Shown in pieces: positions 16,662-23,638 of a stretch of DNA of 64,000 bases; the first letter of the stretch is position 1; every line of letters begins with the position of its first letter. Position numbers and translations under genes: made by a program. This stretch comes from Gammaproteobacteria bacterium (lineage in GTDB: Bacteria; Pseudomonadota; Gammaproteobacteria; Burkholderiales; Nitrosomonadaceae): assembly GCA_015709635.1 (NCBI GenBank), contig CP054180.1, positions 1,736,001 to 1,800,000 of the forward strand, given 5' to 3'. Below the pieces are notes generated by a model. It did not search any database. It was given only the letters and a program-made list of their open reading frames with translations, and was not told where the DNA came from.

Positions 16662-16997
16662 ATGCAAACGCGCATTCATTTATTTACTTTAGCATTATTT
16701 TTCATGAGCATACTCATACTGACCGGTTGCGAAAATTATGCGGAAAAAACGCACCAATCCTGGGTTACGCCACCATCGGGACCGGTTTATGACGACTCGA
16801 CCATTTTTGCTCGCATCACCCAAGCTGTGCAGTCGGATCCGGTTTTACAAGGCGCCAACATCGATATCAAAGTACAAGACGGCAATGTCGCTTTGAAAGG
16901 CACAGTCAGCAATGAAGATCAGGTGACACGCATTAACATGCACGCTTGGATCGTCGATGGCGTGAAAAAAGTCGACAACCAAGTGATTGTCAGGTAA
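16662..16997 (+). CDS. BON-domain lipoprotein
   Basis: The 111-residue protein has a lipoprotein signal with lipobox LTGC (Cys about residue 23) and a single BON domain from about residue 45 to the end (ITQAVQSDPVL, VALKGTVSNEDQ, VDGVKKVDNQVIV). BON proteins of this OsmY-like type sit in the periplasm or at the inner face of the outer membrane and help envelope integrity under stress. The IS5-family element is inserted exactly at the stop codon. The target duplication keeps TAA, so the protein is intact, but the gene is cut off from its former terminator at 18589-18616. Confidence 0.88.
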   Translation: MQTRIHLFTLALFFMSILILTGCENYAEKTHQSWVTPPSGPVYDDSTIFARITQAVQSDPVLQGANIDIKVQDGNVALKGTVSNEDQVTRINMHAWIVDGVKKVDNQVIVR

Positions 16998-17000
16998 ATA
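16995..17000. repeat. Left target-site duplication of the IS5-family element
   Basis: TAAATA here matches TAAATA at 18578-18583 directly outside the right inverted repeat. The first three bases are the stop codon of the BON lipoprotein gene. A four-base reading (AAAT with an IR beginning AGTC) is also possible. Confidence 0.75.
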
Positions 17001-18577
17001 GTCGCCCCTGCAAAATTCACACAGTCATGCCGACAAACGAACGTTTTGTGTAAAAGGTGTTGATCAGTTGCAGCAGCGCAAGTCGCAATAAAGAATTCTT
17101 GATGCCCAAACGGTGTATAGCTCTCATCAGCCAGCGCAGATTGTAGCCAGCCGCACATAACACAGCGTGCAGTGCATCACCCAACTGACCTGGTAACCAG
17201 CAGCGATCCATTCGGTGATCCGACTTCAGATGCCCGATTGCAGGTTCCACGGCCTGCCGGCGCTTGAGCCAGCGCCGCTGCGGTTTCGTCAGCGACTTGT
17301 ACTTGCCGCGATGGATGATTTCCACTGCCGGATTGTCAGCATCCACTCCCCGGAACCCGAGATCGGCAATAACCTGCTTCGGTATTGATCCGGTATCTTC
17401 GAGTAGCCTGTGCGTTTGTTCGAGCTGTTGGTGGAGAATATGACCATCGTAGGGATTGCCAGGAAAGGTTCTGGCACCGACTATCAGGCCGCTTTTGTGC
17501 GTAACAGCAATGCCGGCTTTAACTCCGAACTCGTAAGGTTTGCGTGCTTTGCCCTTGCCGATGCATTCGGCTTCCGGTGCGTGCAATGCATAGAGTTTGT
17601 TGTTGTCCTTGGGTTGCTGCTTATGAATCCGTCCTGCCCGTTCCAATAGCGTGGTCAATTGCTGCAGCGATGCGGCACAGACCGTCGTCACGGTTGCCAG
17701 TTTGCGCTGGATCTCCCGCAGCACGATACCAAGGATCGTGCGTTGGCGTTTAACGGTTTTGTGCAGACGCCGCAATTGCCTGGCGTGGGCATAGCCGCCT
17801 GCCCTTCGGCGCAGCGCCTTGCCTTCTTTGGCGTAGGTTTGCTTCAAGGTGATGCCAGCCCGTCTGGCTGCTTGCACAATCTTGCCGCGAGCAATTTCCA
17901 GTAACCGGCTATCCACCGGATGCGCAATTGCCTTTTCCTGAATTGTCGTGTCAACAATCACTCGTTTGAATTCAGCCGGTTTGACCGCCTTGGTGTGCAC
18001 CGCAGTGTCAATCGTTGCCTTCAGCAGCTTCTCAACACCAGCTTCACCAATGGCGGTGCGGAAACGGCCAATCTGGGTGGCATCACACGGCAACTTCGAT
18101 GTGTAATATTCCTCGCCGCTGAAATACTGCCACACCACATTCTCCGACCAGCGAACCACCAGCTCTTCGTCACTGAGGTTGAACGCATGCTTCAGATACA
18201 GCAACGATGCCATCAACCGGATCGGCAAGCGGGGGCGACCCGCAGTGCTCACGCCCCCACTGGCAATCGCCAATGTTGTGCCAAAAAGATCGTTGATCTC
18301 CAACACTTCACCCTGACGGTTTTTACGCTCAAAAGCAGGGACAAGTGCTGCTTCAATATCAGCCCACGGCAGTCGATTCGACAGCACTGCCAGGGGATGA
18401 CGCAGATCAATTATCTGATCGAGACGCGCTCGGAAAAAATCATCGGTCGGCATTTCAGTTCCTCTTGATTCTCTCAGTGTTTTGATGCGAATAGTATAAA
18501 TTCTCAGGGATCAATGCCGTCTAAAATTTGATGATTCCTGCAGTTCATGCAGGCTCTAAGTGTTTTGCAGGGATGAC
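17001..18577 (-). mobile_element. Complete IS5-family insertion sequence, 1577 bp
   Basis: The element is bounded by imperfect inverted repeats, GTCGCCCCTGCAAAA on the left and the complement of GTCATCCCTGCAAAA on the right (13 of 15 identical). It carries one transposase gene on the minus strand and has apparent six-base target duplications (TAAATA). All parts look intact, so the insertion may be recent and active. It separates the BON lipoprotein gene from the bidirectional terminator it shared with dapD. Confidence 0.88.
17017..18453 (-). CDS. IS5-family transposase (DDE)
   Basis: The 478-residue transposase has the family N-terminal region (DFFRARLDQIIDLRHPLAVL, LPWADIEAAL, RPRLPIRLMASLLYLKHAF). 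The likely catalytic aspartates are in RVIVDTTIQEKA and QVIADLGFRGVD, and the glutamate in AVEPAIGHLKSDHRM. It begins behind a good ribosome-binding site (AAGAGGA). No frameshift is visible. The length and sequence resemble the IS1478-like branch of IS5, though the exact subgroup was not determined. Confidence 0.92.
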   Translation of the reverse strand: MPTDDFFRARLDQIIDLRHPLAVLSNRLPWADIEAALVPAFERKNRQGEVLEINDLFGTTLAIASGGVSTAGRPRLPIRLMASLLYLKHAFNLSDEELVVRWSENVVWQYFSGEEYYTSKLPCDATQIGRFRTAIGEAGVEKLLKATIDTAVHTKAVKPAEFKRVIVDTTIQEKAIAHPVDSRLLEIARGKIVQAARRAGITLKQTYAKEGKALRRRAGGYAHARQLRRLHKTVKRQRTILGIVLREIQRKLATVTTVCAASLQQLTTLLERAGRIHKQQPKDNNKLYALHAPEAECIGKGKARKPYEFGVKAGIAVTHKSGLIVGARTFPGNPYDGHILHQQLEQTHRLLEDTGSIPKQVIADLGFRGVDADNPAVEIIHRGKYKSLTKPQRRWLKRRQAVEPAIGHLKSDHRMDRCWLPGQLGDALHAVLCAAGYNLRWLMRAIHRLGIKNSLLRLALLQLINTFYTKRSFVGMTV

Positions 18578-18583
18578 TAAATA
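18578..18583. repeat. Right target-site duplication of the IS5-family element
   Basis: TAAATA directly follows the right inverted repeat and matches 16995-17000. Removing the element and one copy restores a continuous BON gene, stop codon and downstream terminator. Confidence 0.75.
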
Positions 18584-18588
18584 GCCAT

Positions 18589-18616
18589 AAAAAAATCCCC
18601 TTGATGGGGATTTTTT
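18589..18616. terminator. Bidirectional Rho-independent terminator after dapD
   Basis: AAAAAAATCCCC pairs with GGGGATTTTTT around a TTGAT loop, giving a stem with U-runs on both strands. It ends dapD on the minus strand. Before the IS insertion it would also have ended the BON lipoprotein gene on the plus strand. Confidence 0.9.
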
Positions 18617-18640
18617 ATTACACCTTATAGAAATCTAACT

Positions 18641-19462
18641 TCAGATACCACGTAACAACTCGTTGATCCCCGTTTTGGACCGGGTTTTGGCATCCACTTG
18701 TTTGACGATCACCGCGCAATACAAACTGTATTTTCCGTTCTCAGCAGGTAAATTGCCCGAGACAACAACCGATCCGGGCGGAATACGGCCATAACTGACT
18801 TCTCCGGTTTCGCGGTTATAAATTTTAGTGCTCTGACCGATGTATACGCCCATCGAGATCACCGAATTCTCACCAACAATCACACCTTCCACAACCTCGG
18901 AACGTGCACCGATAAAACAATTATCTTCAATAATGGTCGGATTCGCCTGCACTGGCTCCAACACGCCGCCAATGCCGACACCGCCGGACAAATGCACATT
19001 TTTACCGATTTGCGCGCATGAACCGACGGTAGCCCAGGTATCGACCATCGTACCTTCATCGACATACGCGCCAATATTGACGTAAGACGGCATCAACACG
19101 ACATTGCTGGCGATAAACGACCCCTTGCGTACTGCTGCGGGTGGCACGACGCGAAAACCGCCGTCACGAAAATCCCGCGAGCTGTAATCCGCAAATTTCG
19201 AGGGCACCTTGTCAAAATAATTGGAAAAACCACCTTTGATAAAGCTATTGTCTTCGATGCGAAATGACAGCAATACCGCTTTCTTGAGCCACTGATGGGT
19301 TACCCACGCACCATCGACTTTCTCCGCCACCCGCAATTTGCCGCTATCGAGCATCGTGAGAGCTTGGGTAACCGCTTCCTTCAACTTGGCATCCACATTG
19401 CGCGGTGTAATTTCGGCGCGGCGGTCAAAAGCTTCTTCAATGATGGTTCTCAATTCATCCAT
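18641..19462 (-). CDS. dapD: 2,3,4,5-tetrahydropyridine-2,6-dicarboxylate N-succinyltransferase
   Basis: DapD succinylates tetrahydrodipicolinate in the diaminopimelate and lysine pathway. The 273-residue length is standard. The centre shows the left-handed beta-helix hexapeptide repeats (NIGAYVDEGTMVDTWATVGS, IGKNVHLSGGVGIGGVLEP, IEDNCFIGARSEVVEGVIV). The N-terminal MDELRTIIEEAFDRR and the C-terminal VDAKTRSKTGINELLRGI are also typical. It follows dapC by 43 bases on the same strand, so the two steps are probably co-transcribed. Confidence 0.97.
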   Translation of the reverse strand: MDELRTIIEEAFDRRAEITPRNVDAKLKEAVTQALTMLDSGKLRVAEKVDGAWVTHQWLKKAVLLSFRIEDNSFIKGGFSNYFDKVPSKFADYSSRDFRDGGFRVVPPAAVRKGSFIASNVVLMPSYVNIGAYVDEGTMVDTWATVGSCAQIGKNVHLSGGVGIGGVLEPVQANPTIIEDNCFIGARSEVVEGVIVGENSVISMGVYIGQSTKIYNRETGEVSYGRIPPGSVVVSGNLPAENGKYSLYCAVIVKQVDAKTRSKTGINELLRGI

Positions 19463-19505
19463 AATGTAATTTTTCCTGATAATTTAAATTTTCAACTCAA
19501 CTGCA

Positions 19506-20699
19506 TCAGAGTTCTTTCAAGCAAAGCTTGATTCTGTTCATAGCTTCAATGCACTCTTCCGGTGCCGCAACCAGCGCAATACGCACAAAGTTTTTCCCCG
19601 GATTTACCCCATGCGCATCGCGTGCCAGATAGCTGCCCGGCAGCACCGTCACATTATAATCTTGATACAACCGTTTGGTGAATTCGGTATCACTGACCGG
19701 TGTTTTGATCCACAAATAAAAACTAGCATCGGGCATCTGTACATCGGTTATATCCGATAACACCGCGATGGCATCGGAGAATTTTTGTGCATATAACCGG
19801 CGATTTTCCATGACATGCATTTCATCGTTCCAAGCGACAGCGCTGGCTGCCTGCGCCACCGGATTCATCGCCGAACCATGGTAGGTGCGGTAAAGCAGGA
19901 ATTTTTCCAGTAACCGGGCATCACCAGCGGCAAAACCGGAACGAAGCCCCGGCACATTCGAGCGTTTTGATAAGCTATTAAACACCAGCAACCGCGGAAA
20001 ACCGCTGCGTCCCAGTTGCTGAGCAGCATCCAACGCCCCCAGCGGCGGATTCTGCTCATCGCAATAAATCTCCGAATAACATTCATCCGCGGCCACCACG
20101 AAACCGTAACGATCCGACAACGCGAATAACGCCCGCCAATCCTCCAGCATCATCACGCTACCGGTCGGATTGTTGGGCGAACACACATAAATCAATTGTG
20201 TACGCGACCATACAGCATCGGTCAATTGCGCGAAATCCAACTTGAACTGATTATCCGGTAAGGTATTGATGAAATGCGGTTCAGCCCCGGCCAGAAACGC
20301 AGCGCCTTCGTAAATCTGATAAAACGGATTGGGACAAACTACCACCGGCCGGGTAGCGCTGCCATCGATCACCGTTTGCGCAAAAGAAAACAGCGCTTCA
20401 CGGCTGCCGTTGACTGGAATGACTTCAGTATCTGGATTGATTGCCGGCAAGTTGTAACGCTGCTGCATCCACGCTGCAATGCTGTGGCGCAGCGCCGCTG
20501 TACCCAGTGTCGTCGGATAAGTCGATAAACCCGCCAAGTTATCCGCCATCGCCTGCCGGATAAATGCCGGTGTTGCATGTTTGGGTTCGCCAATCTGCAA
20601 TTCGATTGGTTTTAGCGTTGCATTGCACGTCACGCCTGCAAACAGTTGCCGCAATTTCTGGAATGGGTAGGGTTGCAGTTGATTCAGATTTGGATTCAT
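19506..20699 (-). CDS. dapC: Succinyldiaminopimelate transaminase
   Basis: This class I PLP aminotransferase makes N-succinyl-diaminopimelate from the DapD product. Key sites are PNPFYQIYEGAA, SPNNPTGSVM, the ADECYSEIYCDE region, the PLP lysine in FNSLSKRSNVPGLRSGF, and the C-terminal FVRIALVA arginine. The ATG at 20699 gives 397 residues starting MNPNLNQLQPYPFQKLRQL, which matches the betaproteobacterial DapC family. The frame extends upstream to 20801 but that part looks non-coding. dapD follows in the same transcript. Confidence 0.93.
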   Translation of the reverse strand: MNPNLNQLQPYPFQKLRQLFAGVTCNATLKPIELQIGEPKHATPAFIRQAMADNLAGLSTYPTTLGTAALRHSIAAWMQQRYNLPAINPDTEVIPVNGSREALFSFAQTVIDGSATRPVVVCPNPFYQIYEGAAFLAGAEPHFINTLPDNQFKLDFAQLTDAVWSRTQLIYVCSPNNPTGSVMMLEDWRALFALSDRYGFVVAADECYSEIYCDEQNPPLGALDAAQQLGRSGFPRLLVFNSLSKRSNVPGLRSGFAAGDARLLEKFLLYRTYHGSAMNPVAQAASAVAWNDEMHVMENRRLYAQKFSDAIAVLSDITDVQMPDASFYLWIKTPVSDTEFTKRLYQDYNVTVLPGSYLARDAHGVNPGKNFVRIALVAAPEECIEAMNRIKLCLKEL

Positions 20700-20844
20700 A
20701 TATTGGATGCAGTGCTTAAGTTTCGACGTTAACACCGCCTCTTCGCAGGATCGGGTTAATTTGATGTGCGGATTATAAAACGGCAGCATAAGAATGACCA
20801 ACTGAAAACATCGCCGAATCCATTTGCTTAATATTTGCCGGATA

Positions 20845-20863
20845 CACTGCTTTTCGAGCAGTG
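20845..20863. other. Small hairpin upstream of dapC
   Basis: CACTGCT and AGCAGTG form a seven-base stem around a five-base loop. No U-run follows on either strand. It lies about 145 bases upstream of the dapC start and may belong to its leader or mean nothing. Confidence 0.3.
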
Positions 20864-20882
20864 CACACTTTATCGCACTTCG

Positions 20883-20926
20883 CTGTGACTAAAATCACAG
20901 ACGCGGCTGCTCGATTATCGGATACT
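20883..20926 (+). promoter_or_regulatory. Candidate class II CRP/FNR-family promoter
   Basis: CTGTGA-CTAAAA-TCACAG at 20883-20900 is a perfect inverted repeat with the CRP consensus TGTGA-N6-TCACA. A -10 like GATACT lies at 20921-20926, and no good -35 is present. A start at G20933 would put the operator centre at -41.5, the classical class II activator position. It would drive the candidate small RNA downstream. Confidence 0.6.
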
Positions 20927-20932
20927 GCTCCC

Positions 20933-21047
20933 GACATCATGCAGAATGCACATCTCCCTCCTTTTCTGCCATGTCCTTCAGCTTTTCGCCTACAAAGCGG
21001 AAGACGCCTCCCGGTCAAATGGATGCCGACATCCATTTGACCTTTTT
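20933..21047 (+). ncRNA. Candidate small RNA with CCUCC motifs
   Basis: About 115 bases run from the predicted start to a perfect intrinsic terminator, in a 727-base stretch without a gene. The body contains CTCCCTCCTTTT and CGCCTCCC, both with the anti-Shine-Dalgarno-like CCUCC that some bacterial small RNAs use to mask ribosome-binding sites. A 33-codon frame from the ATG at 20938 ends inside the terminator stem. It has no convincing protein character and no ribosome-binding site, so an RNA is more likely. There is no homology evidence, and the call rests on promoter, spacing and terminator alone. Confidence 0.5.
21013..21047 (+). terminator. Perfect intrinsic terminator with no upstream gene
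   Basis: A 13-bp perfect stem (GGTCAAATGGATG / CATCCATTTGACC) with loop CCGA is followed by TTTTT on the plus strand. No plus-strand protein gene precedes it, which is the main reason to propose a small RNA here. Confidence 0.85.
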
Positions 21048-21199
21048 GTAAGAGATTAACAATAGAATAGGTGCGGAGCATTCCGCTTACGCCGACGATC
21101 TTTATCAAACCAGACAAACATGATTGATTTCACCCATGCAATCCATCCGCGGTGGGAAAAAGCGATTTTTTGCGGTCTGAGGGTCTGAAACTTACCTAA

Positions 21200-21342
21200 G
21201 GAAACGCTGATTAATTCGGCGGACGAGATGAAGCACGAGGCGCACGGAACACAGCAACCGAGACATATCAATAAGATAGGTGAGGAAGCGAGTACCGCGC
21301 AACGAAGTGATTCGCTCGTATAGCCAATTAATCAGCGTTTCC
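21200..21342. mobile_element. MITE-like element, 143 bp
   Basis: Perfect 17-bp terminal inverted repeats (GGAAACGCTGATTAATT at the left, its complement at the right) bound 143 bases with no ORF of note. CTAA occurs directly outside both ends (21196-21199 and 21343-21346) as a likely four-base target duplication. This is the structure of a non-autonomous miniature inverted-repeat transposable element. No matching transposase ends were seen in the window; the IS5-family copy at 17001 has different terminal repeats. Confidence 0.8.
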
Positions 21343-21426
21343 CTAAAATAAGAAGGAAGAGAACCGGAACTCCTATATCATTCGCTCCGTTATGAGATTA
21401 ACCAGGACTGTAATGATTTCAAAACC

Positions 21427-22950
21427 ATGAGCTCAACCGGACACCCCAAAGGCTTATACCTTCTGTTCTTTACCGAAATGTGGGAACGCTTCAGCTACTA
21501 TGGCATGCGCGCCATTTTCACCTTGTTTATGATCAAAGCACTGCTGCTCGACAAAGCATTGGCATCCGAGATTTATGGCAGCTACACCGGTTTGGTTTAT
21601 CTCACTCCGCTCATTGGCGGTTACGTCGCGGACCGTTATTGGGGCAACAGGCGCGCGATTCTTGCAGGCGGTCTGCTGATGGCGGCCGGGCATTTTTGCA
21701 TGTTCCTGTCCGCTGCCAATTACAACGATACCGCCTTCGCAGAGCCCATGCTATTTCTCGGTTTGGGATTTCTCATTTTTGGCAACGGTTTTTTCAAACC
21801 CAATATTTCTACCATGGTGGGGCAACTCTATCCGGCAGGCGATAAGCGCATTGATGCTGCATTCACGATTTTTTATATGGGCATTAACCTCGGTGCCTTT
21901 CTTGCACCGCTGGTGTGCGGCAGCCTGGGCGATACCGGCAATGCGGCGGATTTCAAATGGGGCTTTCTTGCCGCCTGTATTGGCATGATCATCAGTATTC
22001 TGTCATTCGAGTTGCTTAAGAATAAACTCATTGTCACCCCAACCGGCGAGGGTATCGGGTTGGTTCCGCAGAAGAAAATACCGGCAGATCATGAAACCCA
22101 AACATCCGCCATGCCGTTTGTCCAGATAGTCGCCTGGATCGCTGCCGCGGCGGCTTTATTTGTTGCGTTTTATAGTGTTATGGAACTGGGCATCATCGGA
22201 TCAGCCATTTTTTCCATTACAATTATCGGCCCCGCCGCCATCATTGCCGACAAGACATTGACAACAATCGAGAAGCAGCGGATAGGCGTTATTTACATTC
22301 TGGCTTTTTTCGTCATTTTCTTCTGGGCGGCATTCGAGCAAGCCGGAGCATCATTGACCTTTTTCGCCGAGGAGCAAACCGACCGGAATGTATTCGGAAC
22401 GGAAATTCCAACCAGTTTTTTTCAATCGATCAATGCCGTGCTGATTATCGTATTGGCACCGCTGTTCGCTGTTATTTGGACATTCCTTGGCCGGCACAAC
22501 CGGGAGCCCTCATCGCCCGCCAAACAAGCATGGGGGTTGTTGTTCCTGTCGATTGGCTACGGCGTGATTGCCTTTGGTGTCAAAGGCGTGGATCCCGCGA
22601 TTAAAGTCAGTATGATGTGGTTATTCAGTTTGTACTTACTGCACACCATCGGCGAATTGTGCTTGTCGCCCATCGGTTTGGCGATGGTGGTCAAACTGTC
22701 GCCGGCGAAATTCGCTTCCTTATTGATGGGCGTATGGTTTCAATCGATGGCCGCAGCAAGCAAACTTGCCGGTACGCTCAGCGCTTTGTACCCTGACCCG
22801 GCGCTGCCCGCAGCGCCGGTCTTTGCGGGCTTTGAGATCACCAATCTGTATGAGTTTTTCATGATTTTTGTGATCTTATCCGGAGTCGCATCGATCATTC
22901 TGTTCGCGCTGACCAAGGCACTGCAAAAAATGATGCACGGTGTGCAATAA
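21427..22950 (+). CDS. POT-family proton-dependent oligopeptide transporter
   Basis: The 507-residue inner-membrane protein belongs to the POT/PTR branch of the major facilitator superfamily and should import di- and tripeptides with protons. The signature FFTEMWERFSYYGMRAIFTLFM is at residues 14-35 (ExxERFxYY). GGYVADRYWGNRRAIL follows near 57, and FFWAAFEQAGASL near 298 matches the family. About 12-14 helices are visible. It stands alone, 80 bases after the MITE. Its ribosome-binding site is weak. Peptide uptake is notable in an autotroph. Confidence 0.93.
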   Translation: MSSTGHPKGLYLLFFTEMWERFSYYGMRAIFTLFMIKALLLDKALASEIYGSYTGLVYLTPLIGGYVADRYWGNRRAILAGGLLMAAGHFCMFLSAANYNDTAFAEPMLFLGLGFLIFGNGFFKPNISTMVGQLYPAGDKRIDAAFTIFYMGINLGAFLAPLVCGSLGDTGNAADFKWGFLAACIGMIISILSFELLKNKLIVTPTGEGIGLVPQKKIPADHETQTSAMPFVQIVAWIAAAAALFVAFYSVMELGIIGSAIFSITIIGPAAIIADKTLTTIEKQRIGVIYILAFFVIFFWAAFEQAGASLTFFAEEQTDRNVFGTEIPTSFFQSINAVLIIVLAPLFAVIWTFLGRHNREPSSPAKQAWGLLFLSIGYGVIAFGVKGVDPAIKVSMMWLFSLYLLHTIGELCLSPIGLAMVVKLSPAKFASLLMGVWFQSMAAASKLAGTLSALYPDPALPAAPVFAGFEITNLYEFFMIFVILSGVASIILFALTKALQKMMHGVQ

Positions 22951-23028
22951 AGCAGTTTTGCAACCATTCACATTCGACTTGATAGCGCAATCGATACGGA
23001 TTTACGATTACACCCGGGAACATTTTTC

Positions 23029-23355
23029 TCATCTGCGGTGATGATGTCCGCCGCGATGGCCACCCTGATGACCGCCGCCCCAATGTCCCCGGCCAGAGTG
23101 GCGATGCCCGCCACCGATATGTCCATGTTGCCCGGCAAAGGGGCGATAGCCATCGTATCGGTGTCTGTGGCCACCGCCGTAATACCCCCATCCGCCGCCA
23201 TAGCTTTGACCGGCATAATACGACGGCTGATAACCGTAACCATATGCTGTACTTTGATAGTATCCCGTTCCACCGTAATAAGGTGTTGCCACGCACCCGG
23301 ACAAAAAAAGAATTGCAACGATGACAAAGGAAATTAGCATTTTCTGTGTGTTCAT
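23029..23355 (-). CDS. Gly/His/Tyr-rich lipoprotein
   Basis: The 108-residue product has a lipoprotein signal (MNTQKMLISFVIVAILFLSGC, lipobox FLSGC). It is followed by a Tyr/Gly-rich stretch and then a Gly/His/Arg-rich tail (GGGHRHR, GGGHRHSGRGHWGGGHQGG) ending HHHRR. The low complexity and histidine density suggest metal binding or surface association, but no domain is recognised. Two other frames across the same bases are artefacts of the biased composition. It is convergent with the POT transporter. Confidence 0.7.
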   Translation of the reverse strand: MNTQKMLISFVIVAILFLSGCVATPYYGGTGYYQSTAYGYGYQPSYYAGQSYGGGWGYYGGGHRHRYDGYRPFAGQHGHIGGGHRHSGRGHWGGGHQGGHRGGHHHRR

Positions 23356-23638
23356 GATATTCCTCCCGGATCCATTACACGAGCAAGCTATTGTTACTGT
23401 CAGCTTTTAAAACTTGAGCTCGCTTTCCTTTACAAAAATCCAATACCTAAATTCCGGTATTTCGTGTGTAATTGTGCGATCCTCGGACTGAATAGCAGCT
23501 GAATGCGGAATGCTCCTATGCCAATACATGTTGTCAGTCAACCCGCCAGCGGAAACGCCGGCTATTCAATATTCCACACGAGCTATGGTTAAATGCACGC
23601 ATGCGAATAATATTTCCGCTTAATTCTTACTTCACCGG

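Noticed and set aside
17920..18468. 182-residue plus-strand frame inside the IS element
   Set aside because: Antisense shadow of the transposase gene.
20938..21039. 33-codon plus-strand frame inside the candidate small RNA
   Set aside because: No Shine-Dalgarno sequence, atypical residues, and the stop falls in the terminator stem; kept only as a note in the ncRNA entry.
20773..21117. 114-residue minus-strand frame upstream of dapC
   Set aside because: Composition is not protein-like, and it would cover the CRP-type site and the perfect plus-strand terminator. No ribosome-binding site.
22895..23327. Two further minus-strand frames across the Gly/His-rich lipoprotein gene
   Set aside because: Both arise from the repetitive Gly/His codons; only the frame at 23029-23355 has a lipoprotein signal.
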